The notes beneath the pieces were generated by a model that was not told the DNA's origin, ran no database searches, and worked only from the letters and a program-made list of their open reading frames with translations. DNA of 64,000 nucleotides from JBEEPE01 sp964489645 (GTDB lineage: Bacteria > Verrucomicrobiota > Verrucomicrobiia > Chthoniobacterales > Chthoniobacteraceae), in contig CAZAZT010000001.1 in the NCBI GenBank assembly GCA_964489645.1, positions 31,815 through 95,814 on the forward strand, in the 5' to 3' direction. Position 1 is the stretch's first letter. Each line of letters begins with the position of its first letter. This document shows, in pieces, positions 42,464-51,501 of the stretch. The position numbers were made by a program, and so were the translations under genes.

Positions 42464-45400
42464 TCCGTGGGTTTGCCGTAACAGATCACCCTTCCATCGA
42501 CCGTTGCCATGTAGAGGCGCCGTTGCGCCACGGCCATACCATCCCAAACGGGCGGGCTTTTCAGGCGGATCTCGGATCCCATCCGGCCGGTCTCTGTGGA
42601 TACGGCGAACAGGCTTGCGCCGCGATTTCCGTCGAGGGCTTCGTCCTGTTCTTTGAGCTGTTCGAGAACCGAGGCGTCCTTTTGGGCCATCTTTTCAAAG
42701 GCGTACTCTTCGTCGATCATGTCTGGGGGTCCCGAAACGAACACCGACTTCCCTCCCATGGCCATGGCGCGGAGCAGGATAGGGACGGGGTGAGCCCAGT
42801 TGTGTTGGACGAACGACCCCTTGTTGGCTGCGGGCTTTGAGTCCTGCGTTGGGGCATTTGAGGCGACGGTTGGGGCGCCCTGCTTGCGCTTGCCGTTCGC
42901 GAGGACGGACCCTTTGCCCTTGGTGTTCTGGAACCACAGAGCTGCGGCGACCTTTCCTTTGCCGGTTTCGACCCCGCTCAGGACCCCATCGTTCCCGTTC
43001 CCTGATTCATCGCGTGCGTTGCCGTTGTCGAATGTTGCGACGAGGCGAGCCCCCTTCGCGGACTTGATCGAGTTCGGACTGGTGGCATGGTCCGCGATCT
43101 CGCTCTCGGAGATGGCTCGATTGAAGATCGCGAACTGGTCGATCAATCCCGTGTAGGGGGCACCTTTGCCGAACGGAGAGACAGCAGAGTTGTTGACCGC
43201 GCCCAGTTGGAGACCGAGGGCGGGTTCCCCCGAGATCAGTCCGGGAATCTTTTGTTCTGCGGCAGGTTGGCCATCGATGAACAGACGGATGATCCCGGAT
43301 TCTGTGAGGATAGCGGCGAGATGATGCCATCCCTCGTCGAGAGGCTTCTGCGATTCTGCGGTGAATAAGGAGTCGGGGCTGATCCGCACGGAGAACCCGA
43401 CGCGCCCGTCTTGGAGTGCGAGGAGGTACCCCATTCGCCCGCCTCCATGCTGGGCAAGGGTTCCGTCTCGGCCGTCTGGTAGGATCCACATCTCGATCGA
43501 GAGGGCGGTCCTCGCGATCGGGAGTTTGTCGGTGGAGAACCGGACGTTCGGCGCAGCGCCTGTATCGTTCGATCCCTTCGCCTTTTTTGGTCCCTCATTT
43601 TCAACCACCTGAACGTCTGGAGCTTCCTTCGATGCGGAGAAGAGCTGATGTTCCATGGTGGTGGTCCACTTGTAGTACTTCGCTTCGCGGGCGAACCCGT
43701 AGACGTTGTCCTTGTCGTGGACGAGGATCCTACCCTCCGGCGTGTACTTCCCGGCCTGGTAGTACCCGCTGTGACCTCCTGCAAAGCTCTTGCCATAAAC
43801 CCAATAGCTGCGATGGAACCATGAATCGTCCAGGAAACCCATGGGAGCGAACAGATGTCTTCCTTCTCCCTTCTGTGCGCCCCCTTGTTGGGCGGCGCTG
43901 CCGCTCACGGGGCCGATCTCGATGCGTGTGCCATCGGGTTGGATCTTTTGGGAGCGGAGGTAAAGGGTCGACCCGTCGCTTGAAAGGATATCGTTTAGAC
44001 CCACAGGCATTTGCAGTGTCTTGTGGCGGTCTTGGAAGTCGCCGCCTGTTTCCGGGTCCTTCTCGTCATAGACCTGCTCGGCAAGCTTTGCGCCGGTTAG
44101 GGCGTCGAGTCGGACGAAGCGGAGCCCGCCATCGAGGAACACGGATCGGCCGGCGACTGCGTTGACGGTTCCGTTCTCGACGAGGACGCTTCCGTGGACT
44201 GGCCACACGGATTCGATCTGTTCCCATGCGCCGTGACGTCTTTCTGAGGGAGCCGCGAGGAAACGCCAGATGAGTTGTCCATCGGAGGCCCTGAGGCAGT
44301 AGATCCAGCCATCTTTACCGCCGAAATATACGCGCCCTTTCCAGAAGGTTGGTGGGGAATCGATGCGTGCGCCTGCGGTGAAATGCCAGAGGCGTTTGCC
44401 GGTGGAATGGTCGAGTGCGTGGAGGGTGTGTGCATCGATCTGCGCCACAAAAACCATCCCACTTGCGATGGTCAGTGCCGAAAGCGGCCCTGGAATCTTT
44501 TGTTCCCAGGCAGACTCCATGTCCGAGGCGAGTTCTTGGTCGCTGGATCCGCTGCGGGCGTTGTCATGACGGAACGTCGGCCAATCTTTCGCATCGGCAT
44601 CCGATTCGGTGATGGGCTGGTTCCATGCGGGGCCGTGTTGGAGCCGTTGGCTGTCGGGCAAAGGCGAGGGATGCGGCGATCCGGTGTTGGGAGCGAGGGC
44701 ATTCATGCCGTCGAGCTTTGCCTCTGGGTAGCAGGCGCAGTTGTGAGGTCCTGCGTAGGTCAGCCCATTGGCGGGGAGTACGCCGTAGAGGCAGGCCCCG
44801 CGCACCCAATGGTTCAAGTCCCAGTGTTCCTTATCGAGGTCGACGTATTCGATCCCGGTGCGTGAAGGGATGATGAATTTCTCGGTCGCTTTGGCGATGT
44901 AGCAGCGGTGATGGAACCAGTAAGTGCCTTTCGGGACGTCAGGAGCGAAACGCTTCCGGATCTCGCCAGTGCGCGGGTCGCGACCGGTGAACTCGCCGCT
45001 CTGCCCGCCGGACGTTGTGCCCGCGTTCCAGACAAGGCCGCCTGCGACGATGAGGTCCTCTGGGGAGCGATATCCGGACTTCTCGTGGGACCCCTCCCAC
45101 AATGCTTTACCGCTGTTGAGATCGAGCGCGCGTTCGACTCCGTCGCCGCCTGCGTAGAGCACGGTTTTGTCGTGGATCAAGACGCGGGGGCCGAAGTTGT
45201 ACTCGATGAGTTTGCGCTTTCCTTGGGGTTCGCTCTTCCAGCGGACGTTGCCTGACTTGGCGTCGAGGCACATAACGCGTTCGCCATCGAAGAAGACCAC
45301 CGACTCGCCGTTGGTCCCGAGGGTGATGGGGGCGACCACGGCTTCCGTTTTCCAGATGGTGTTCCCCGTCTCAGGGTCGATGGCCATGATGACACGCGGC

Positions 45401-46422
45401 TTACGGTCCCATTCGTACTCGTTTTGAACACGGCCCTGATCGCTCTGAAGCTTCGGGGCGTATTCGCTGATGGACCATTTGCCGGGGTTGACCAGAACGA
45501 AGAGAGTGCCGTTCGCGTGCAAGATCTCTTCGGTGCCTTTGGTTTGGGAGAATTCGCGGAGGGTTTCGCCGGTGGCGCCATCGACGGATGCGACGGGGCC
45601 CTCGAGCTCTGTGGTCACGAAGATACGATCTTTGTCGCCGACGAGTCGGCGTGTGAGTTGGGTCGGCCCGGATTTGAGTGGCCACATGTGGTCCGACCAT
45701 TTCGGGATCGGGCGTTTCCAAAGGACGGTGCCGTTGTGAGCGTCTCGTGCGATCAGGTTCCACTTGGAGGGAAGGAGGATCGAGATGCGTGAGCCCTCAT
45801 CCATGATGTAGAAGAGTCTGCCGTTCGCTGATACCTCAGCGGAGACGCTGGACATCCGGTCATGATGTCGAGACCAGCGGGGATTGCCGACCCACTGAAG
45901 CCGTTCTGGCGGACCGACTTTTTCGTCCTTGGACACGGCGTTCCCTTTCGCGTCGTAGTAGTAGTGGGTCCAATCATCGATGTTCGCTGGACGAGGTTTT
46001 TTTGTGACGTGCCATGCCCCATTCTCCTTGGTGACGAGCGCGCCATTTGGTGTGAGCACGCGGAGCGCCTCGTCCTTCGAGACGGAACCGAGTGATTCAG
46101 CAACGATGAGGTTCACCAGGTTATCGACATAGGGAAGTGTCTTCCCATCGAAGGACTCCATCGCAATCGGACCGTTCAGTCCTTTCGTTTGCAGTTGTTT
46201 GCGAAGGGATTGGACCCGTTGTGGGTCGGTGTCTAGACCTTGGATCTGGAATGCGGGACTGCTCCTGAGCGCGGTGGTGAGAGAACCGTCGCCGGGCCCG
46301 ATGTGGACCACGATCCCGCCTTTGATCCCGGATGTTTTGAGGATGGTTGCAGCGTCATCTGCTGGCTGCGCGGCGATGCAGAGGAGAGGCAGGAGTGTGA
46401 GTGCGGCGATGAGACCTTTCAT
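42460..46422 (-). CDS. Giant exported PQQ-propeller protein with methyltransferase-like N-terminus and LamG domain
   Basis: The 1320-residue protein has a signal peptide (about 1-18). A Rossmann-like segment at about 30-130 reads 'GGIVVHIGPGDGSLTTAL' and 'IQGLDTDPQRVQSLRKQL', like SAM-dependent methyltransferase motifs I and II. Then come PQQ/BamB-type beta-propeller blades (about 150-820, such as 'AHNGTVLWKRPIP' and 'GNTIWKTEAVVAP'), a LamG/concanavalin-like domain (about 960-1110, 'TALSIEMWILPDGRDG' and 'EGWHHLAAILTESGIIRLFIDGQPA') and a last propeller segment. Proteins of this layout occur in PVC bacteria without known function. It is followed by the dithiol gene with a GTGA overlap and preceded 56 bases upstream by a DUF1501 gene. 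Confidence 0.85.
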   Translation of the reverse strand: MKGLIAALTLLPLLCIAAQPADDAATILKTSGIKGGIVVHIGPGDGSLTTALRSSPAFQIQGLDTDPQRVQSLRKQLQTKGLNGPIAMESFDGKTLPYVDNLVNLIVAESLGSVSKDEALRVLTPNGALVTKENGAWHVTKKPRPANIDDWTHYYYDAKGNAVSKDEKVGPPERLQWVGNPRWSRHHDRMSSVSAEVSANGRLFYIMDEGSRISILLPSKWNLIARDAHNGTVLWKRPIPKWSDHMWPLKSGPTQLTRRLVGDKDRIFVTTELEGPVASVDGATGETLREFSQTKGTEEILHANGTLFVLVNPGKWSISEYAPKLQSDQGRVQNEYEWDRKPRVIMAIDPETGNTIWKTEAVVAPITLGTNGESVVFFDGERVMCLDAKSGNVRWKSEPQGKRKLIEYNFGPRVLIHDKTVLYAGGDGVERALDLNSGKALWEGSHEKSGYRSPEDLIVAGGLVWNAGTTSGGQSGEFTGRDPRTGEIRKRFAPDVPKGTYWFHHRCYIAKATEKFIIPSRTGIEYVDLDKEHWDLNHWVRGACLYGVLPANGLTYAGPHNCACYPEAKLDGMNALAPNTGSPHPSPLPDSQRLQHGPAWNQPITESDADAKDWPTFRHDNARSGSSDQELASDMESAWEQKIPGPLSALTIASGMVFVAQIDAHTLHALDHSTGKRLWHFTAGARIDSPPTFWKGRVYFGGKDGWIYCLRASDGQLIWRFLAAPSERRHGAWEQIESVWPVHGSVLVENGTVNAVAGRSVFLDGGLRFVRLDALTGAKLAEQVYDEKDPETGGDFQDRHKTLQMPVGLNDILSSDGSTLYLRSQKIQPDGTRIEIGPVSGSAAQQGGAQKGEGRHLFAPMGFLDDSWFHRSYWVYGKSFAGGHSGYYQAGKYTPEGRILVHDKDNVYGFAREAKYYKWTTTMEHQLFSASKEAPDVQVVENEGPKKAKGSNDTGAAPNVRFSTDKLPIARTALSIEMWILPDGRDGTLAQHGGGRMGYLLALQDGRVGFSVRISPDSLFTAESQKPLDEGWHHLAAILTESGIIRLFIDGQPAAEQKIPGLISGEPALGLQLGAVNNSAVSPFGKGAPYTGLIDQFAIFNRAISESEIADHATSPNSIKSAKGARLVATFDNGNARDESGNGNDGVLSGVETGKGKVAAALWFQNTKGKGSVLANGKRKQGAPTVASNAPTQDSKPAANKGSFVQHNWAHPVPILLRAMAMGGKSVFVSGPPDMIDEEYAFEKMAQKDASVLEQLKEQDEALDGNRGASLFAVSTETGRMGSEIRLKSPPVWDGMAVAQRRLYMATVDGRVICYGKPTE

Positions 46423-46478
46423 GGTGAGTGGGTAAACCCTTCAGGGGAACGTTGGTTGCGCGAAAGAGAAGTGCACTG

Positions 46479-47879
46479 TCAGGCGATGATGTCGGTCACC
46501 GGGTTTCCATCTGCGATGAGGATGGGACGGTTCTGGTTGTTGAGGACCTCGATGTGCGGGTTGATGCCGAGGAGCTGGTACATCGTTGCTGCGAGATCGT
46601 CGGGCCGTACGGGATTCCGTTCCGGGAACATGCCGTGTTTGTCTGATGCGCCGTGCACGTATCCGCGTTTGACTCCTGCGCCAGCGAGGAGGGCCGTGTA
46701 GCACTGGGGCCAGTGATCGCGGCTGACGTTCTTGTTGATGTTGGGGGTGCGTCCGAACTCGCCCATCCAGATGACCAGCGTCTCTTCCAGCAGGCCGCGC
46801 GCGTCCATATCGTTCAGGAGGGTTGGCAGGGTCTGCTCAGTCATTGGTAGATGATATTTTTCGATGATCGGGAACATCCGTGTGTCGTTGAAACCGTGGG
46901 TATCCCAACCACCGCTGGTGGTGCTTTGTCCGCCGATGGAGTTGGAGAAATACACGGACACAAAGCGAACACCCGATTCGACGAGGCGCCTTGCGAGGAG
47001 ACAGCTTTGGCCGTAGGTGGAGCGTCCGTACGCATCGCGTATCCACTGAGGCTCTTCACTGAGGTTGAATGCGTTACGAAGGCGCTCGGAATGCAGCATC
47101 CCGAGCGCTCGATCGTAGTACGAGTCCATCCCGCGCGCACTTCTTGAGCGGTCGAGTATGCGGGTTTGCGAGTCGATGATCCTTTGCAGCTCTCGCCGGG
47201 CGCTCAGGCGCTCGAAGGTGAGGTTGGCCGGGAGCGAGAGTTCTGGCAGCGAGAAGTCAGGCGCATTGGGATCTTGCGTGAAGAAGAGGGGATCGTGTGT
47301 ACGACCGAGGAAACTTCCGTGTTGTCCGGGGGTGACGGACCCATCGGAGACGACGTGAGGGAAGGCGACGAAGTTCGGGATCTCGGGCGAATGTTGCGGG
47401 AGCAGACGATCGACGACAGAGCCGTAAGCCGGCGCGAGATCCAGCGAGTCACGCAGTCGCTGATCGTCGGTGAGTGGCGCATGACCGGAGAGCGCGTAGT
47501 AACCGGCGGAGTTGTGGTTCTTCATCGTGTGATGCATCGAACGCACGAGGGTCACCTTGTCCATCACCTTAGCGGTGAGTGGCATACGGTCGCAGATCTG
47601 GATGCCGTCCGCGCTGGTCTTGATGGGGCGGTAGGGGCCTTTGATGCCCTCCGGTGCGCTCGGCTTCATGTCGAACATGTCGATGTGCGATGGGCCTCCC
47701 CACTGGAACAGGAAGATCACCGACCTTGCACGCGGACGGATCCGTTCGCGGGAAACATCCTGGGCTTGAAGGAGCTTTGGAAGGGTCAGGCCGAGCAGAC
47801 CTTGTCCACCGATGCGCAGCACCGCGCGGCGTGTCACATGGGCGGAGGAAGAGGGATACGGGTTCATGGGGTCATTCAC
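46479..47879 (-). CDS. DUF1501 family exported protein
   Basis: The 466-residue protein has a twin-arginine signal ('VTRRAVLRIGGQGLLGLTLPKLL', about 14-36) and the sulfatase/phosphatase-like DUF1501 fold: 'VIFLFQWGGPSHIDMFDMKP', 'MHHTMKNHNSAGYYALSGHAPL', 'GVRFVSVYF', 'GGWDTHGFND' and 'ETLVIWMGEFGRTPNIN...DHWPQCY'. DUF1501 genes are nearly always paired with DUF1549/DUF1553 genes in PVC bacteria, as here, where the start overlaps the upstream gene by 8 bases. A role in using complex polysaccharides, perhaps sulfated ones, is proposed for the pair; no reaction has been assigned from this sequence. Confidence 0.93.
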   Translation of the reverse strand: MNDPMNPYPSSSAHVTRRAVLRIGGQGLLGLTLPKLLQAQDVSRERIRPRARSVIFLFQWGGPSHIDMFDMKPSAPEGIKGPYRPIKTSADGIQICDRMPLTAKVMDKVTLVRSMHHTMKNHNSAGYYALSGHAPLTDDQRLRDSLDLAPAYGSVVDRLLPQHSPEIPNFVAFPHVVSDGSVTPGQHGSFLGRTHDPLFFTQDPNAPDFSLPELSLPANLTFERLSARRELQRIIDSQTRILDRSRSARGMDSYYDRALGMLHSERLRNAFNLSEEPQWIRDAYGRSTYGQSCLLARRLVESGVRFVSVYFSNSIGGQSTTSGGWDTHGFNDTRMFPIIEKYHLPMTEQTLPTLLNDMDARGLLEETLVIWMGEFGRTPNINKNVSRDHWPQCYTALLAGAGVKRGYVHGASDKHGMFPERNPVRPDDLAATMYQLLGINPHIEVLNNQNRPILIADGNPVTDIIA

Positions 47880-50073
47880 GGAACAGGAACTCTTTGGAGT
47901 TGAGGAGGGACCATGCGACGTCTTCGAGACCTTTACGCCGATCGGAATGTCTTTGCATCATGGAGGTTGCTACACCCAGTTCCTCTCGGGATGGGTCTCG
48001 CAGGATGGCTGACCGGAAAAGCGTGGTGACTGCTGCTTCATCATGGGCGGATTGTTCGAGCAGTTTGGAGAGGCAGTTGGCCTTGTCTTGCAGGTAGGTA
48101 TTGATGAGGTCGCCGCTCATGAGCGTGAAGGCCTGTCGAAGCGTGGACTCGTTGGAGCGCTCACACTCTGAGGGGATGAGTCGAGGCGGTTTCCCGAAGA
48201 TGTCCAGAAAGCGGTCTTCGGCCGAGCGGCCGGGGCGTTTGTCGTCTTTTGGGAAGGGACTGCTGATGGCGGATGAAGACTTGGTGCCACGAAGCGATGG
48301 GTGCGTTCCGAGAGTGGCGATGGTCAGGTCGAGGGCTTGTTCTGCGGTCAGCCTGCGGATGGGAGTGAACGCATAGTTCGATTCCTCCTGTTGGTTGTCT
48401 GACGAGGCGGTGCTGGATGTCTGGTAGGACTGCGAGGTGATGATGTGGTGGATGAGGTGGCGCAAGTTGAAGCCGCTCCCGATGAGTTCGGAGGCGAGGT
48501 GGTCGAGGAGCTCGGGATGCGATGCGGGGTTGGTGGGCCGGATATCGTCGAGAGGTTCGACGAGGCCGCGCCCCATGAGATGGAACCAAACCCTGTTGGC
48601 TTGGGCTCGCGCGAAGGCTCGGTTCATCGGTGCGGTCAACCACGTGGCGAGCGTTTGCAGTTCGTCTTGATCGCGTTTTGGGGTCACGCGATCTGCGCCG
48701 AGGAGGCGCATGGAGGCGTTGGACCCGGTGCGTGCATTTTTGAAATCGTTGGAGGGCAACAGTTTGACCACCTGTTCTCCCTTGAACTCGTGTTTGTCAT
48801 TCTTGTCGCCGCGCTTGTTCTCGATGATGTCGTAATCGATCCGGGCGAAGACGGCAGCCCAGTCGTAGTAGTCGTCTTGGGTCCAGCGATCGAACGGATG
48901 GTTGTGGCACTGTGCGCAGTTCAGGCGGATGCCGAGGAAAACTTGTGCGATGGTTTCCGCTCGGATGACGGGGGAACGATTGGCGCGGTAAAAGTTTGCT
49001 GGCGGATTTGATCTGGTACTGCCAAGGGCAGATACCATCTCTCGCACGAAGCGATCGAGAGGGGTGTGATCAAGGATGCTTTGACGGATCCACTGGTGAA
49101 AGGAGGTCACGCCGTTTTCATCGAGTTGCCGCTCCTCGTTCTTCAACACGTCGGACCATTTTAGCGCCCAGAAATCTGCGAAGTCGTGGGATTCGAGGAG
49201 TCGGAGTGTGGCCTTCGAGCGCTTGTTCGCGTCGGGGTCGGCCGCAAAGGTTTGGAGTTCATTGAACGCGGGCTGGCGACCGGTGAGATCGAGATGGATG
49301 CGGCGGAGGAAGGTTCGGTCGTCACAGGTCGGCGAGGGGTTCACGCGCAGCGATTGCAGTTTGGCGTGGATTGACGAATCGATCGGGTGTGCGGATGCTG
49401 GGGTGGTCCACACGAAGTTCGGTCGCGGGGGGATGAAGGCGATGGAGACGGGCAGTTGTTGGTTCAGGTAGCGGACGGTGATCGTGGTTTCGCCGGGTTC
49501 ATCGCTTGAGACCCGTCCGTCGGGTGACACGTTGATGGCTGGGTTTGATGACTCGAAAACGGCAAGTGCTGTGATGTCGCGAGTGGAGTGGTCGGAGAAG
49601 AGTGCGGACGCTGCAATTTTCACGCTTTCCCCGGTTTTGAGAAAGGACCTGTTCGGCGTGACATGGATACGGGTGAGGTTCGGCGTATTGGCTGGGTCAT
49701 CTTTTGCCCCTGCGCGGATCCACTCGCTGAGAATCCTGTGTTCTGGGGAGTTGGGTGAGAATCTCTTGCCGCCTTCGTGGGCGAGGGATGCGTTGGCTTT
49801 CTGAAGAAGCAGGCTGTTGTTCGGCATGACGAGGTCGATGCGACGAGCGGACAGGTCGAGGGTGATGGACTGAAGATCGAAGGCTGGGTCCTCGCCTCGG
49901 AGGGAGAGTCGGAAACCTCCCTTTCCGTTCTTGTTGCCGTGGCAGGTGCCCGTGTTGCAGCCGGCTTTGGCGAGGACGGCCATGACTTCGTTCCGGTACG
50001 AGGGTGCCTGTGCGAAGGCGGAGGTTTGGCACGCGAGGAGTGCGAGGAGAAGGGTGGGAATCAGTTTACGCAC
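47872..50073 (-). CDS. DUF1549/DUF1553 domain protein with cytochrome-like N-terminus
   Basis: The 733-residue exported protein has a signal peptide (about 1-21), a planctomycete cytochrome-like segment with C-X4-C-H in 'AGCNTGTCHGNKNGKGGF' (about 37-54), an Ig-like BIG2 domain (about 125-215, 'SSNPAINVSPDGRVSSDEPGETTITVRY'), DUF1549 (about 235-430, 'FLRRIHLDLTGRQP', 'NCAQCHNHPFDRWTQDDYY' with a second CxxCH) and DUF1553 (about 480-725, 'RAFARAQANRVWFHLMGRGLVEPLDD' and 'RRLTAEQALD'). It is the standard partner of DUF1501. It leads the nine-gene run and lies back to back with lysA. Confidence 0.93.
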   Translation of the reverse strand: MRKLIPTLLLALLACQTSAFAQAPSYRNEVMAVLAKAGCNTGTCHGNKNGKGGFRLSLRGEDPAFDLQSITLDLSARRIDLVMPNNSLLLQKANASLAHEGGKRFSPNSPEHRILSEWIRAGAKDDPANTPNLTRIHVTPNRSFLKTGESVKIAASALFSDHSTRDITALAVFESSNPAINVSPDGRVSSDEPGETTITVRYLNQQLPVSIAFIPPRPNFVWTTPASAHPIDSSIHAKLQSLRVNPSPTCDDRTFLRRIHLDLTGRQPAFNELQTFAADPDANKRSKATLRLLESHDFADFWALKWSDVLKNEERQLDENGVTSFHQWIRQSILDHTPLDRFVREMVSALGSTRSNPPANFYRANRSPVIRAETIAQVFLGIRLNCAQCHNHPFDRWTQDDYYDWAAVFARIDYDIIENKRGDKNDKHEFKGEQVVKLLPSNDFKNARTGSNASMRLLGADRVTPKRDQDELQTLATWLTAPMNRAFARAQANRVWFHLMGRGLVEPLDDIRPTNPASHPELLDHLASELIGSGFNLRHLIHHIITSQSYQTSSTASSDNQQEESNYAFTPIRRLTAEQALDLTIATLGTHPSLRGTKSSSAISSPFPKDDKRPGRSAEDRFLDIFGKPPRLIPSECERSNESTLRQAFTLMSGDLINTYLQDKANCLSKLLEQSAHDEAAVTTLFRSAILRDPSREELGVATSMMQRHSDRRKGLEDVAWSLLNSKEFLFRE

Positions 50074-50185
50074 GGTATTGGGTGCCTTTGAGCAGGAAGG
50101 TCGCCACGGAGCGGGCAGGATGATGGGGGGGTGGGCCCCGTTGTTTTCGGATGATTCAGGCGTGGTTTTGGTCCAGTTTATCGGG

Positions 50186-51466
50186 ATGAATTTTTCCTCC
50201 GAACAGTTGGGCGGTCTGGCGACCGCGGTGGGAACTCCTTTCTGGTTCTACGATGCGGCAGTGATGCAGCAGCGGATTGCGGACATCCGCTATGTGTGTG
50301 GAGATGCGGTGCAGCCTCGTTTTGCGATGAAGGCCTGCCCGAACGGGCGCGTGTTGCGGGAGATGGAGCGGAGCGGGGTCTGGATTGATGCGGTTTCAGG
50401 GAATGAGGTTTTGCGTGCGTTACGTGCGGGATATTCTGGGGGCTCGAACCCTCCGCGGATCCTTTTCACGGCGGACGTTTTCCGTGACAACGCGTTGGAT
50501 GTCGTTCTTGAGCATGGGATTTTGCCGAACGTGGGATCTCCTGGGATGATCCGCCAGCTACGTGACGCTGGGTATCGCGGGGGAGTGTCGGTGCGGGTGA
50601 ACCCTGGGTTTGGGCATGGGCACGTGAACGCGTGTGACACGGGGGGGCCGAGTTCTAAGCATGGGGTGTGGCCGGAGGATTTGCCCGGTCTGATCGAGGA
50701 GGCGCAAGCGGGGGGGATGCGGATTGAGATGTTGCATGCCCACATCGGGAGCGGGCCTCGGTTCGCGGAGTTGCACGAGAATCTGGAACGCCTGACGGAT
50801 TGGTTTGTGGATTGGCTGAGGAAGGTGCCTGGGATCACCGGGATCAGTTTAGGGGGGGGGATCCCTCACAACTATCGGAACGAGGGTGAGCAAATCCCGC
50901 TGGACCCCTTGCGCGACCTTTTCGCGCGATGCGCGGGGCGTTTGCGCGCTGCGTCGACGCATGGACTGCGGGTGGAGATCGAGCCTGGACGGTATTTCGT
51001 GGCGTCGTCTTGCGCCTTGGTGTCGCGGGTGAGCGACGTGAAGCGGACGCGAACCAACGAGAAGGGGAATGGTGCGGAGTTCATCATGGTTGATGCGGGG
51101 TTCGTGGATCTTGTGCGTCCGGCGATGTACGGAAGTTTCCATCGCATCAGTGTGGTTCCACAGGCTGGTGGTGCGGTCGGTGAGGAGAGCGATTTCGTGA
51201 TTGCAGGACCGTTGTGTGAGAGTGGCGATGTGTTCACTCGCGATGATGCGGAGTTACTGCAGCCGAGGCGTTTTGCGCGGCCGGTCCCGGGGGATTTCGT
51301 GGTGTTGCACGATGCAGGGGCGTATGGCTACGCGATGAGCTCGAACTACAATTCGATTGGGCGAGCGCCTCAGGTGTGGGTGGAGGGGCCGGGGAAGGCG
51401 ACGCTGGTGTCACGTCGCGAAACGGTGGAGGACATCGTGCGCGCCGAATGCTCTGAGGCGTTGTAG
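50186..51466 (+). CDS. lysA: Diaminopimelate decarboxylase-like PLP enzyme
   Basis: The enzyme decarboxylates meso-diaminopimelate to lysine. The 426-residue protein has a fold-type III PLP barrel with the cofactor Lys49 in 'PRFAMKACPNGRVL', the His in 'MLHAHIGSGPRF', a phosphate-binding 'GISLGGGIPHN', and 'RVEIEPGRYFVASSCALVSRV'. The C-terminal domain has the substrate/PLP motif 'GPLCESGDVFT' and 'DAGAYGYAMSSNYNS'. Ornithine or arginine-type decarboxylases share this fold, but 'CESGDVF' and 'YNS' suit LysA. The ATG at 50186 gives the family's usual N-terminus; the frame stays open upstream through sequence antisense to the DUF1549 gene. Confidence 0.87.
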   Translation: MNFSSEQLGGLATAVGTPFWFYDAAVMQQRIADIRYVCGDAVQPRFAMKACPNGRVLREMERSGVWIDAVSGNEVLRALRAGYSGGSNPPRILFTADVFRDNALDVVLEHGILPNVGSPGMIRQLRDAGYRGGVSVRVNPGFGHGHVNACDTGGPSSKHGVWPEDLPGLIEEAQAGGMRIEMLHAHIGSGPRFAELHENLERLTDWFVDWLRKVPGITGISLGGGIPHNYRNEGEQIPLDPLRDLFARCAGRLRAASTHGLRVEIEPGRYFVASSCALVSRVSDVKRTRTNEKGNGAEFIMVDAGFVDLVRPAMYGSFHRISVVPQAGGAVGEESDFVIAGPLCESGDVFTRDDAELLQPRRFARPVPGDFVVLHDAGAYGYAMSSNYNSIGRAPQVWVEGPGKATLVSRRETVEDIVRAECSEAL

Positions 51467-51501
51467 GGGGTTCGGAATGGTCCTTTGGTTTTCGCGCTGA
51501 C

